From NCBI GenBank assembly GCA_002633005.1, contig NMRA01000415.1:60001-124000 (forward strand): 64,000 bases of DNA, given 5' to 3'. Below the pieces are notes generated by a model, which had not been told where the DNA came from, ran no database searches, and saw only the letters and a list, made by a program, of their open reading frames with translations. The stretch is from Phoronis australis (taxonomy: Eukaryota; Phoronida; Phoronidae). Positions 15,301 through 25,970 of this stretch are shown piece by piece. A program made the position numbers and the translations under genes. Each line of letters starts with the position of its first letter. Position 1 is the first letter of the stretch.

Positions 15301-18300
15301 GTTATTCACTTCAAAATGCAGCAAAAATGAAACATGCATGTGTGCTCATAGAGTAATAATTACCACAAACCCTGACTCTGGACATAATTTAGTCTACAAA
15401 TAACTTGAACATATCCATGAAAACCTCGAGGTTCACTTGGCGCTATTTTGAGGAAGTTACGTGAAATCACGCTTGTTGACGAACAAAAAGTCCAAAAGAC
15501 ACAACTCGTACAAATTTCACTTGATATTTTCTCATGGTAATTTGCAAGTGTCACGCTCCAGGTCGCGCGCCAAGTCTCGCGCTTCACTCAGTCTCGCATT
15601 ACCCTTTGCCTCATACTCACCTGACTCAGTTGAAATACTTTGTGGTTATCTCTCGCGCGGTCAAAGTTACCAGTAACCACAAAGTGGAGTTGGAATTTTT
15701 TTTCCAAAGTCACCTGATTTCCCGTAGTTATGCTTTCTCAAAGATATGTTTAGAAGCAGAAAGAATAGAATCATTGAAGAAAGTAAGCGCCTTGTTAAGT
15801 GATAATTTTAGGTGTAGTATGTATTTTTGACGAGGTGAAAACTGATTTCGCCTACCGCCCGTTTAAAATACACGTGACGAAATTAGTATCGAACGCAATA
15901 CAACGTATTGTTGTGCGAATCTGAATTTCATTTGCTATAATAGCGATGCTTATTTGGCATTTTTCGAACTAAACGGCTAAAAACTCAAAGAAAATGACAG
16001 AATACACTCTGCTACCGTTTTGGGCAAATGGCCAAACGGCAAGCTTTTGCACCACTTTTATATAAATTATAGTCTATAGGTACGTTTTGAGCACAATTAA
16101 TTGTAAAAAAATTGTTATTCGGCAAAACTTTAATTTCATGAACCTCTATTAGTAAAGCATACTTAAACTAGTGTGAAAGGCATTGATTTGTTAAAAAGTA
16201 AAAACTTGTGCCTTTATTTCGGTCACGTAACCATGTCTTTTGAATTCACTGTAGCAAAATAATACGCATTTTTGCAACACTATTATTCTTAAAACCTGGC
16301 AAAATGTAACGGAATGTACAACATCGTGTTCTTTAGACTTGCACATTAATAGATCACAGAGGAATACGTTATAACAAGTTACACGTTGCCTAAATTGGTG
16401 TTCTCTATTTCCATCTGTTTATTTGGAATAAGCGTTTGAGATGTTCTTTCAGTGAAAATCTTAAGTTACATGGCTATCAAAAACAATATGTCTCGTGAGT
16501 TAACTGCCACTGACATCGCAGGTTTTTGCAAAAATACCATCAAACGGATAACACATACACTTGAAACAGTCGAAATATGTTTAATTATCACCTCCAAACA
16601 ACTGCCTCAGACGCATCCGTGTAATGCTGAATTTAACGGATTGCATTCATGCTTCATACTCGTGGATTAGTTAAACTTAAGTGCGACGTGAAACCACCAG
16701 TGTTCTGAAAACATCTTTTCAATATATGCTAGTGGTGTTGTGACTTCTGGTTTTGTTAAGACATTACGGGCTTGTAACTAAATCATATCATGTCTAGGAC
16801 AGCGTTGGATCATGTGCAAACTAGTGAAACATACCACCGATGCTGTTAACATAGCTTACAAATGTGTCAATTTATTTTCAGAAGTACCGGATAGTGCGCG
16901 GAAACTTCATCGTGAGCTGTTACGTGAGGTTGCTGGGAGTCTCATTAAGAGTGATTTTAAAAGGCTAAAGGCAGAGTGTAAAGACTGGATAGAGTAAGAA
17001 AAATAACATTGTGTGTTTAGGAACTGCACAGTGACTACAAACAATTGTGAGCGTATTAAGCAACCCTGTAAAGTTACCGTGACGACTGTTTCAGTCGGTC
17101 AAGGACCACCAATTTCAAAAGGAAATAAAATGCGCATTAAGCTGTTGATTCCGTAAAAATCACCGAGAGTTTCCTCTCCGATAACAGCCTTAAACCTGTT
17201 TTGTTTAACCATCGATGAAATCGTCTGCAACTGTCGATAACCAGTCAAGTTACATCCGGGAAGTGTAATGAAGGCAACAACAGTGACATGAAATGCCACG
17301 TCATCACCATAGCTTCAGAGCTCTAAATAACCAGCAACATACTGGTCCTGTGTGCCCAATGACTCCTTCTTGCGTAGTATATTTTGCAGGTTCTTTACAG
17401 ATTATACCGAGTGGTTTAGTTTTTTGATCGTTACTAACAACGTACCTATAGACGTTTCTTTTGTTTGAGGGGTGATATTCTCTCAGTAGTTTAATAGTTA
17501 CGTGGTTAGGAGTTTCCAATTGTTGCGTTCCAGTGGTTACACTCTGATTTTTCCAAATAAACGTTGCTGCAAAACTAACTTACATGTACCTTCAAACTGA
17601 AGAAGGCGGACACGTAAAGTTGTAGCCGTTATTTTCTCTTTGTTTCACTGTGACCAGAAGTTTTCAATTTAAATGTCAAATATCTCTCCTTGTACATTCC
17701 ATAGACGAAATTGAGCTGGAAGTGGTTTCCAACCTCTTTGTAAACTGAAAATATCTGTCCCTTTGTTAAACAGTAGCGATGTTTTGTCAGGTTCTTTGTG
17801 CTAATTGGAATAACTTCTATATTGGACTCAAATGTAGACTCTTGCGACTGACTATCACCTCAGACAAAAGCAACATCTATGGGCACTGTGACAGAAACAG
17901 TCACCAGGCTAATTCAGTCAATATTAACCGCAAAGAGCCTGTAATAAATCATTTTACCTTAATCTAAAGAGTCGCTGGCCATTCAAGACCAGTGTGCATA
18001 GCTAAGTGACCCTGCAGCTATGACGAGGATATCTTTAGTATTTCATGACACTTTTGTTGTACTCATTTCACTTCATTGATGGATCCGATCAGCCATGCTC
18101 CAAAGGCAAATTTGGCCATTTTTCGAGGCTCCAACATAGCCTGCACACCAGTGAGCGTCGTATGGCAAGTTTTGTTTTCTCAACACATTGTTCTCTTACA
18201 CCAGTCTGCATATTTGATGTGTCAGAAATATGTCATTTCTTCTGCCATTTTTCAGCTATTTAAAAAATGTTGAGTGGTAGATAGTCCAAGTTATACATTG

Positions 18301-21300
18301 TCAATGAAAACACTTCTAAATAGTTTAATGAGTTGTTAGAGTGGCCTAAGTCATCAGTAAATGGTGAAAGATCAAAGCTAATGTGTGTTGGTTGCAAACG
18401 GGAAGGGCACCATCCGCCTACCGTAATCAAGTGGCAGTGACGTGACAATGTTTATGAAATGTTGGTAGTCCTTCGGGTCCGAAGATGACTTAGGTTGTGT
18501 GTCTCATCGTCTATGTACACAAAAATGGCTCTGCAGTCCCAGTCTTGACGCGCAGAGTCGAGAACAGGTGGGGCATTGGAACTCCGTCGTGGTAACAGTG
18601 GTGGATGCTGCTGAGTGGCGTTTCTCTCGAGCAGCTTCGAGTCTCTTACAGCGGTCATCCTCAAAACTGGCAGTTTCTTTTCGAATCGTGGCTCGCCACT
18701 TTGGTCTCTCTCCTGCAACAGCTTTCAGCTCCTTGGGTTTGATGTTGCACCATGTCAGGTTGGCTTTGACGGTGTCTTTGTAACGAAGGCGAGGGCGTCC
18801 TTGCTTCCTTCTCCCAGTCTTCAGCTCGCCATACAAAAGCTGGCGAGGCATTCTGTAGTCCTCCATCCTGATGACGTGCCCCANNNNNNNNNNNNNNNNN
18901 NNNNNNNNNNNNNNNNNNNNNNNNNNNNNNNNNNNNNNNNNNNNNNNNNNNNNNNNNNNNNNNNNNNNNNNNNNNNNNNNNNNNNNNNNNNNNNNNNNNN
19001 NNNNNNNNNNNNNNNNNNNNNNNNNNNNNNNNNNNNNNNNNNNNNNNNNNNNNNNNNNNNNNNNNNNNNNNNNNNNNNNNNNNNNNNNNNNNNNNNNNNN
19101 NNNNNNNNNNNNNNNNNNNNNNNNNNNNNNNNNNNNNNNNNNNNNNNNNNNNNNNNNNNNNNNNNNNNNNNNNNNNNNNNNNNNNNNNNNNNNNNNNNNN
19201 NNNNNNNNNNNNNNNNNNNNNNNNNNNNNNNNNNNNNNNNNNNNNNNNNNNNNNNNNNNNNNNNNNNNNNNNNNNNNNNNNNNNNNNNNNNNNNNNNGCT
19301 GATATGGTGACTGGACCTGCTGCCTTATAGATCTCAGCAGGGATGCCATCCTTTCCTGAGGCTCTGTCACTATTCATCTGGGATATGGCTTTCTCAATCT
19401 CTTCTATGGATGGTGGTAAGTCCAGTTCTTCAAGCTCGGGTTGCTGCGGGATCTGTTCTAGAGCAGAAGGGTCAACTGTGGATGGTCTGTTTAGCAGAGT
19501 GCTGAAGTGTTCAGCCCAGCGGTCTCTTAGTCCTTCCTGGTCTTTGATGAGGCTCAATCCGTCGGAAGACAACAAAGGAGAGCATCCTGTTCTTGATAGG
19601 CGTAATTGAACCTGTATACATATCCATCATCTTTTTAGAACCTCTGGATGATGGTTGTTTCCACCATTGACCTACCTGATGCCATCAGCTATCAATAATT
19701 GCCGATTCGATTTTGTCCTCTTTCATCGTTACCGACGTCTTCTGGTTACACGTATGACCTTGATCTAGATTAGAGTTCCCCCATTAACAGGTCCAATTAA
19801 ACCGTTCAAGTAATAAGGTGTGACGTCATTGTACCTTCCGCTTGCACCCATCACATGCGACCTTTGATTTTCGCCACCTATTGGCCTTTTTACCTGATTT
19901 CGAGTCTGCTTGTTGGCGTACGTCTCCAAAATCCCTGCTCTAAGGTTCATTGCGAAAACTGGTCTATGTTTTGCTACTCAGAAGGTCACACATAACGGTG
20001 TCTTTCGGAAAGCTCCAATTACTGAGTCACCCCCAAGTTGCGGTTGCATTTTTTCCCTTGGTTTGCCGTTGTTTCGGATCGTAAATGTCTTGCAGGAAGT
20101 TTTCGAATTTGTATCTTTCTATTTCTCAGAACGTAACAACGGATAACAATTATTTCCTGAGGGTATCACTTACCGTTGTGATCTCTATGTCATGCTTTTT
20201 ACATTTACTCCCCATAATGGGAGCTCTTGGAAAGGTTTTCATGAAGCATAAAGACTTAGTTTTTATTAGAGAGACCAGATTAACACCTTTTAAGATATAT
20301 TGGACTCATTGTATGCCACATAGTGACCGTTTTATTACCATAAGACTGTGTGTTCAGCCCCTTATCTATTGGATAAACCACTGTAAAGATATTTCTGAAA
20401 ATTGGTATAAGTGTTCCTATTAGGTCCGGCTGGATTTTAAACTGGGTCCGGCTGATATGGCACACTCTCACGACAATTTCAACATTAAAACTGTGCCGTC
20501 CAATACTAGTTTCCTGGTTGATCATCACAAAAGTTGGCATGGGCATCTACTGGAGAGAGTACAAGTGACGTGGAATTTTGGTCAAATCTCAATTCTGCCG
20601 AGTTCGCTAGCTATACTTGTTTTCTATGAATATACATTGAAATCTACCTAGTTCTTAGATGGGTGTTCCTGATATCGTGCAACTAAGTTGTCATTTCGTA
20701 TACAACAACACGATGTCTGTTTCAGATGGATTTGACCTTTGTTCCCCCCCCCCTGTATCGTTTCCGCAATTTTTGTGTGGACTGTTTCCCTTTACCAAAT
20801 TTCTTGCAGGATCATAAAAATGGCAGGACGTGTTCCTGACTTGCTTTGCACGTGAATTTACTATGTTTGCAGCACTATTTAGTGAGAGTGTTTGAAATAA
20901 TGACATGCATGGTATGCAAAGCTCACACTTGGTGCAGATTAACGTTCCACGTTGCTCTTATTTTATCCGTTACTTCCGGAATACCTTTGACACATTTTTT
21001 GTGCAATATTTTCTGTGAAAATTTTGTTTTACTACAAGTTCGCCTATGACGGACAATAGATTCAAATTATAACATCGAATTTAATGTCGAGATTTCGAGT
21101 TTAGACTCAATTTGTTTAAACCCCAATAATAGTTTCATGAAGTGTAATCTCAGGTTAGACAGATATCCACCTTCGCCATTGCGTATAATATTAGACACTT
21201 TTCTTGCATAAGGTGGACTAGAAAATTACAAAAGTGCGGTTGCGATGGATATTGATTACAAAATTTAGACTTCAGAGTCTACTCACAACCTAGGGTGAAT

Positions 21301-22036
21301 ATTTTCACGTGAATTAAATAATATGGAAACCGTTCTTGTCAACATTAAGTTGATTCTCAATCTTACAGTCGTCATAGCGCGCTGAATTAAGTAGACGTAC
21401 GTAACTGAAATGAAAGTTCAAATGTTCTAACGAACCGTTCCTAATCAGACTTACATGTATATGGGCAGTCTCCAGGCTTGATTTTCGATTGACGTGGTCG
21501 TGAATGTTTTGTTGTTTTCAGACCAGCACAACTAGAGAAAATAACAGACACTTTGGAACTTCTAGACCAGTTCGAGAAGCGAGATATTATTAAATGTGGG
21601 GAGTATAGTAACTTAATCCATGTGCTTGGCGTGCTCGATTTGAACCAACTTAAGGGTCGAGTGGAAGGACTGTCACGTGCTATAAATGCACTAGGTATGA
21701 GGCAAGGGTTTGAAATATTTTCATGTATTGGCTTCTTGTGAGTAGCTATGGTTGTCTCTTATTTGTTTGAAAAGAATCAATGTAGGGTGTGAGTATCTCA
21801 TTTAAAGGCACATAAACGTACTTTCCATTCCCAGAATTGCTATTTTTTAAGAAATATAAAACCGAGTATGCATCGTGTTGTATAGTACAATACGTTTTAT
21901 GGATGAGATGTACCGCAACATGTTAAGTTTGTAATTGACAAAGGTTGTGCAATATTAATTCCATTTTATTAATTGCATTTTTTATTTTTAAGGTGTGGAT
22001 CTCTCAGCCACTGACGCCAGTCCCAACTTGACCTAG
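9211..22036 (+). CDS. ZU5 - UPA-like - death effector domain protein (six exons, 5' end not defined)
   Basis: Exons with GT/AG borders and matching phases are 9211-9318, 10962-11806, 13549-13585, 16882-16993, 21522-21694 and 21993-22036. The joined frame stays open to TAG at 22034-22036. The first visible exon encodes an acidic stretch (DADELEYDYGRG). The second holds a ZU5 domain and a Cys-rich UPA-like region, the third a Pro/Thr linker, the fourth and fifth the two halves of a death effector domain (DED), and the sixth a short tail. ZU5-UPA-death domain proteins (UNC5, PIDD, ankyrins) couple to death or NF-kB signalling. DEDs bind FADD and caspase-8-like partners, so a cytoplasmic adaptor in apoptosis or innate immunity is inferred. 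No signal peptide or membrane segment is visible in these exons. The start codon is not identified; upstream exons may be missing. Confidence 0.82.
9678..9869. repeat. Tandem duplication, about 86 bp, with an 18-bp insertion in copy 2
   Basis: Copy 1 (9678-9763) and copy 2 (9764-9869) start with ACAGTTGCCATTAGAAGG and end with CTACTGGCTAC. Copy 2 carries 18 extra bases after AAAGATC. They are otherwise nearly identical, so the event is recent. It lies in the intron before the ZU5 exon. Confidence 0.9.
10004..10150. repeat. 27-bp minisatellite, about 5.4 copies
   Basis: The unit is CGTGAGATCACTATGACCAC followed by CCTGTGC. Five full copies start at 10004, 10031, 10058, 10085 and 10112, and a decayed partial copy follows. 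Because 27 is divisible by three, both strands show open periodic frames across it; I regard these as artefacts. Confidence 0.92.
10962..11806 (+). CDS. Exon: ZU5 domain plus UPA-like region
   Basis: This is the largest exon of the gene: 845 nt, from acceptor CCCTATAG to donor AAT/GTAAGT, ending in phase 0. ZU5 hallmarks are the opening GGVIRYKEVQVTVPPNAISG, the central FSDPVEIRVNV strand, the DVTDECNV stretch and the closing F-CRTFSILDIALV. About 130 residues follow, rich in Cys and starting near CKICPYIKGG. Their spacing and strand pattern resemble the UPA domain that follows ZU5 in UNC5 and PIDD; this second assignment is by position and general pattern only. In PIDD, ZU5 regions can autoprocess, but I see no HFS-type cleavage motif here. 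An out-of-frame continuation past the donor runs on to 11944 and is intronic. Confidence 0.85.
11807..13548 (+). other. Intron of the ZU5-DED gene
   Basis: The intron lies between donor AAT/GTAAGT and acceptor CGTTTTAG. It holds a 101-codon open frame at 12230-12535 with no recognised motif. Near 13197-13235 there is a tRNA B-box-like GGGTTCGAGTCCC without a clear partner A box. I see no other feature. Confidence 0.6.
13549..13585 (+). CDS. Mini-exon: Pro/Thr linker
   Basis: This 37-nt exon lies between acceptor TTTTAG and donor CTG/GTAAG. It starts in phase 0 and leaves one base, as the exons on both sides require. It encodes VESATPPIPITP, a flexible linker between the UPA-like region and the DED. 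Its small size makes it the least secure exon, but it alone reconciles the flanking phases. Confidence 0.65.
13586..16881 (+). other. Intron of the ZU5-DED gene
   Basis: This long intron contains the minisatellite at 14516-14775 and a perfect 12-bp inverted repeat (ACTTTGTGGTTA, 15637-15648, against 15674-15685, with 25 bases between). The stretch around 15545-15665 is locally richer in CG dinucleotides. No exon was recognised. Confidence 0.6.
14516..14775. repeat. Degenerate minisatellite, unit about 33 bp
   Basis: Repeated units have the form GATCATGTGGTATTGTAGCC followed by ATGTAATACAT, with point changes. The last two, near 14708-14775, are almost identical (CATGTTGTATTGTGGCTTTA). This is non-coding intronic repeat. 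Confidence 0.85.
16882..16993 (+). CDS. Exon: first half of the death effector domain
   Basis: Acceptor TTATTTTCAG, donor ATAGA/GTAAGA, 112 nt. Completing the base left by the mini-exon gives an in-frame Glu. The segment ARKLHRELLREVAGSL, then DFKRLKAECKDWI, matches helices 1 to 3 of DEDs in caspase-8, FADD and c-FLIP: an amphipathic first helix, then the conserved L-K-x-L-C pattern (here RLKAEC). The donor splits a Glu codon that the next exon completes. Confidence 0.85.
18440..19620 (-). mobile_element. Non-LTR retrotransposon (LINE) reverse-transcriptase fragment
   Basis: Read on the minus strand, 19575-19298 encodes the start of a reverse transcriptase: the WAEHFSTLLNRPS stretch, then DLPPSIEEIEKAI, then the motif ASGKDGIPAEIYKAAG. 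After the gap, 18883-18504 encodes the C-terminal part: GHVIRMEDYRMPRQLLYGEL, a WRATIRKET segment and a final C-x2-C zinc-finger-like CPTCSRLCASRLGLQSHFCV. The tail to about 18440 looks like the 3' UTR. The two parts are in different frames across the N run, and the usual distance between these motifs is larger than 414 nt, so the gap size cannot be trusted. Fragments of this family are common in marine invertebrates. It lies antisense within an intron and is 5' truncated. Confidence 0.88.
18884..19297. other. Assembly gap (414 N)
   Basis: A run of Ns lies inside the LINE fragment. The real length is unknown; the flanking reverse-transcriptase motifs suggest more sequence is missing than the run indicates. 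Confidence 1.
21522..21694 (+). CDS. Exon: second half of the death effector domain
   Basis: Acceptor GTTGTTTTCAG, donor CTAG/GTATGA, 173 nt. The first base completes the split Glu codon. The encoded QLEKITDTLELLDQFEKRD, then a GEYSNLIHVLGVLDL stretch, covers helices 3 to 6. The L-LLDQFEKRDII pattern corresponds to the DLF-x-LE-x-x-G-x-L region of DEDs. At the place of the conserved RxDL of the charge triad the protein reads VLDL: the Arg is replaced by Val while Asp-Leu is kept. The last base pairs in phase with exon 21993. Confidence 0.87.
21993..22036 (+). CDS. Final coding exon of the ZU5-DED gene
   Basis: Acceptor TTTATTTTTAAG. In the phase set by the DED exon it reads VDLSATDASPNLT and stops at TAG 22034-22036. 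The protein therefore ends shortly after the DED, with no second DED or caspase domain downstream. Confidence 0.75.
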
Positions 22037-22197
22037 CGTCCGCTGTGTTGGTCTTCATTGGTCTGATGGAAAACGACCGTACAGGGAGCGATCACTTTCG
22101 GCCGTGACACCAAGCAGCCCTTTGACAACGTGATCCAATACGTTCACATCATTGATATTTAAAGTGTAGTGTACGCAACATGACTCTACTACCTCAA

Positions 22198-22203
22198 AAT
22201 AAA
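22198..22203 (+). terminator. Polyadenylation signal AATAAA
   Basis: AATAAA lies 162 nt after the stop codon of the ZU5-DED gene, with T-rich sequence following. This is consistent with a short 3' UTR. Confidence 0.65.
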
Positions 22204-22405
22204 TTTTATTGTTATATCTTACTTGATTTCAGTGCCTTTAGTGCACAACTCATAAAGAAACACGTAAAAATTGAAAAAAATAATAATTATGTACAACGTC
22301 ATGGGTTGAACCCAAGTCGTTCGGCACACTGTTCGGATCAGCAACTAAGTGTATAGAGTGAAGTGAAAGTAAAGTATATTTAGCGTCGAGAAGGTTCGTA
22401 GAGGG

Positions 22406-22645
22406 ATGAAAAGATGTGTTTGCGGAGGCTGCAGCAACAGCAGTCAGACGGAGAACGTCTCGGTGTTCCGAAGGACGCCAAAGTTGCGCAGTAGTGGCAT
22501 CGCTTCGTGCGCCGAACGAGAGTGTGGGACCTCAGCGTGTACCAAGCGATTCTGTCCGGAGCCACTCTGTGTTCTGCCCACTTTGAGGAGTCCTGTTTCG
22601 ACTCCAATCAGAGGAGATGTTACGATGAAGGCCTGGTTCATTAAA
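22406..22645 (+). pseudogene. Broken THAP-domain sequence (frameshift and in-frame stop)
   Basis: An ATG at 22406 opens MKRCVCGGCSNSSQTENVSV, the N-terminal half of a THAP zinc finger (C-x2-4-C, then a short strand and FR). The second half continues in another frame: PKDAKVAQ, a TAG stop at 22486-22488, then WHRFVRRTR and LCSAHFEESCFD, which carries the C-x2-H pair of the THAP C2CH module. THAP domains bind DNA in P-element-type transposases and in host regulators. One frame change and one stop interrupt the domain, and the second frame ends soon after at TAA near 22640. It is a decayed gene or transposon remnant, unless these are sequencing errors. Confidence 0.75.
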
Positions 22646-22678
22646 GGACGATATTTACTATTCAGAAACATCAGCCCT

Positions 22679-22930
22679 TTATTCAGGATCGTCTGTTGGA
22701 TGACTGTGTTGACTGGCCGAGCCCGAGGCCGCTTCTCTCGCGGGAAGATCCAGTTCGTAAGGCCTCAAAGTAGAAAAGTACGCAGCTGAAAACATATCAA
22801 ACTCGTTCTCGCTTTCGTGCAACCCCATTTCGTCATCCTGGCCACCATTCTCGTACGTTTCTTCATAGTATTTGTTCATGTCTTGCTCACAATCATCGCT
22901 TTCCAATTCCCTACTATCCGCCGTTGTTCA
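22679..22930 (-). CDS. Short acidic open frame, possibly related to P2X7-C-like proteins
   Basis: A minus-strand frame of about 75 codons (open 5' to near 22930 but without ATG) encodes an Asp/Glu-rich stretch followed by RPYELDLPA. A basic/aromatic RPYxFEP-like motif after an acidic leader occurs near the start of many invertebrate proteins with a P2X7 intracellular-type domain; the similarity here is short. It faces the THAP remnant tail to tail. It could be a gene fragment, part of the same transposon, or chance. Confidence 0.3.
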
Positions 22931-24461
22931 ATGCTCATATCTTGTGTTCAACCCATGATGTCACATGGCGGGAAATGTGAAAATTGGCGAATTTGAAAGA
23001 GAAATCAAAATTTCGAGCTAATGACACAAAAGTAACCATGGATTTGGCTAAATTTTACGTCATACATTTAGTCTGTGGCCACCGGTATTTCGAACTGTGC
23101 AAAAATCCATGGTGTGCACTGTTTAGCTACACATGTACGTGAATCTTCGTCGGAAAATATACATGTGTAAACTGTTCCATGTCTAAGAGAACCATTTTGG
23201 CACCTGAAATTAAAACAGTTGCTTTTACCTTTGCTGTCAAAACAGCGAGGTGACGAGCAGTATCGTAATTTATTCAGTTTTATTTTAGTTTATGCGCTTA
23301 GTGGGGATGTCGCTTTTGGTATTTAAAACGTAGACTCGATAAGTATACTTCTTCATCGATTGACAGGCTCCTGGGAGTTAAGGTGGCAATGAACAGTTGG
23401 ACTGCGGCCGCGGCCAGTTTGCACTCCCAAAATATTAAAATCTAGGGTTGGGCCAGGCTTGGGGCAATTTTTATGTAGGTATTGTATGTAGGCCAAGTGA
23501 ATGTGATTTGTTTGTATTTGTTAACATGCTGAGAATTAAAAAGGTCACTTTCTTGGCTGTAGCTGCACTCTCCTTCAAGATGGTAGGCCCCTGTTGCAAT
23601 AGTGCAGGCGAGCATCGGCAGGGAAGTGGTGGTTTTGGGGTGAAAATGCCGATTTTGCATTTTTTGCCCTTATTTTTCTTAGACTAGCTTGGTTTCCACT
23701 GGGAGTGAAAGGGTCAAAAGTACAAGAAAGGACAAAGTTCCTGTGCTCATTTGTTGGGATTGTGATGTGAAATGACTCAACACTTTTCTTTATTTGCATG
23801 CCGTCTTTGACAGAGTGAAGAAAGGGTGAAGAGTCCATTGAGGTGTGTTCTCATAGGCAAACCCCTGTGGGAACTGTTCAATGCCTCCTAAGCCCTTCCT
23901 CGGTGACACCGTCAATGACTTAATTCTTGAAAGGCTTCGGGCAGTTGAGCCATTCCCCAATAGTCATGAAAGGCTCCAGGGAGTTGAGCACATCCATAAT
24001 GACGCAGTGTATTCATCAATGTCACTATCTATTGATAACCATTTCACAATGGAGCAGCATTCCTATTTCTCATAAGCATCACCTTATGGAACGGTAATAT
24101 TTACTTGTGGCAATGCTTTAACCAAAGTAAAACATTAATGTTGTTAATTTTCTTCTTCAGGAGCCTAGTGAACATTTTAACATTATACATGTACTATACA
24201 AGCTTACACATAACTGTGTCAGACTCTTCTATATTTTATACATGTACGAATATCTGGTGTAATTTGGTGGAAATTTTGTCGTGGTACTGGTCAAAAGATA
24301 CGATATATTTTTGCGTGTGAAACCTGTTCAGCTTTAACATTGTCCAGTTTATATTTGATCTATTGTTCCTTCCCAAAACGGATGTTGCTTTTCCGTTGTA
24401 TGAAAGTCCAGCTCCGTATGAGGTAACCGCTATAGTCTAGTACTCAAACTTCTCTGACACG
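22931..24461. other. Intergenic, no supported feature
   Basis: Only short open frames are present. A GC-rich spot (ACTGCGGCCGCGGCC) lies near 23401. I see no gene, tRNA or recognised repeat. Confidence 0.5.
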
Positions 24462-25970
24462 GTTGCATGTTTGGCCTATTATCATTATTATAATTATTAT
24501 TATCATTACTATTCTAAAAATATGTGAATGACTTACATACTGTAACAGAAATGTGTGCATGTTTGCTTTTTCCTTTAGTTTATCATCACAGACTCAATTC
24601 ATTGTACACTGAAGGTTTAGCAAATTGTGCAGATCAGCACATAGACAACACCAGCAGCACCCTCTACTGTAAAACTAAGAAATGATAGCCGGACGTATAC
24701 TTTTCATAAAAAAACAATGATAGGGATTTTGTTTTGTCAATGTATTCAGCAGAAAACTACGGAAAGCGATAAAAATGTAGTTCACCAACTTCTACTCTGC
24801 TTCCATTTAAGAGGACGGACAGATTTTGGAACACATGACGAACACATAGACTTCACTTTTTCAATATTTTCATTTGACCGACTGTTACATGTACCTGTCA
24901 TGTCCTTTTACGTGTTGGTCTTACGCTCTCATGAGCATATTTACTGTGTCATTATTCTGTTGCTGATACTGATCAGTTCACTTGTATTCCCGTGGATTTG
25001 TTGAATTTGTTGCTATCCAGTGTAACTAGGGAATGTTCTTTTGTTTGCAAAATCAAGGATTCAGTTCACTTTTCAGTGACAAAGTTAATTTCTTCACCAA
25101 GCGTTGTAATATTTAAATCACCTACAAATTACGATAGGAATTGTTCTAAGACCTCTTCGACTCCCATGCCAACTACTTTCTCGATCCACGACCCCCTCAA
25201 CCCACGACTCACAAATCCCTTGACCCCGTCTACACAAGCTCTATTAGATCTGAGCATACAACAAGCGCTGACATGGTTGCATATTTGGCCTATCATTATT
25301 TTTATTCATAAAGTGTGTGAATGACTTAAATACTGTAACAGAACTGTGTGCATGTTTGATTTTTCCTTTAGTTTATCACCACAGCTAGACGTATACTTTT
25401 CATAAAAAACAATGATAGGGATTTTTCTTGTTAATGTATTCAGCAGAAAACTACGGAAAGTGATGAAAATCTAGTTCACCAACTTCTACTCTGCTTACAT
25501 GTAAGAGGACGGACAGATTTTGGAACACATGACGATCATACATTATATGTTTCACTTTTTAAATAATTTCATTTGACCGACTGTTACATGTACATATTAT
25601 TCCCTTTTACGTGTTGGTCTGACGCTCTCATGAGCATTTTTACTGTGTCATAATTCCGTTGATGATACTGATCAGTTCACTTGTATTTCCGTGGATTTGT
25701 TGAATTCCCTTAGCTATCCAGTGTACTTTAAGGAATGTTCTTTTGTTTGCAAAATCAAGGGTTCAGATCACCTTTCCTTGAGAATGTTAATTTCTTCACA
25801 CACAGTTGTATTATTTAAATCAACTACAAATTCTTATTGGAATTGTTCTAAAACCTACCCGACTACCATCCCAACGACATTCTCGACCCACAAATCACAA
25901 CTCGCTTCACTCCATCTACACAAGCTGTACTCCATCTGAACATAAAACAAGCGCTCACTTGCAGGACGAG
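24462..25970. repeat. Tandem segmental duplication, two copies of about 0.7-0.8 kb
   Basis: Copy 1 (24462-25270) and copy 2 (25271-25970) begin with GGTTGCAT.TTTGGCCTAT and end with ACAAGCGCT.AC. They share long nearly identical blocks, e.g. TATTCAGCAGAAAACTACGG and TGTTCTTTTGTTTGCAAAATC. Copy 1 has about 97 bases (24594-24690) that copy 2 lacks. The frames within the copies do not conserve reading, so this is non-coding. Confidence 0.92.

Larger units (their letters stand above)
16994..21521 (+). other. Intron of the ZU5-DED gene containing a LINE fragment
   Basis: This intron splits the DED. It contains the antisense LINE at 18440-19620 and the assembly gap. The rest (16994-18440 and 19620-21521) shows only short frames with no recognised motifs. 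Confidence 0.6.

Noticed and set aside
22290-22345. tRNA-like GGGTTGAACCC with TCGTTCGGCACACTG
   Set aside because: The B box is one base short, there is no A box at the right distance, and no cloverleaf can be drawn.
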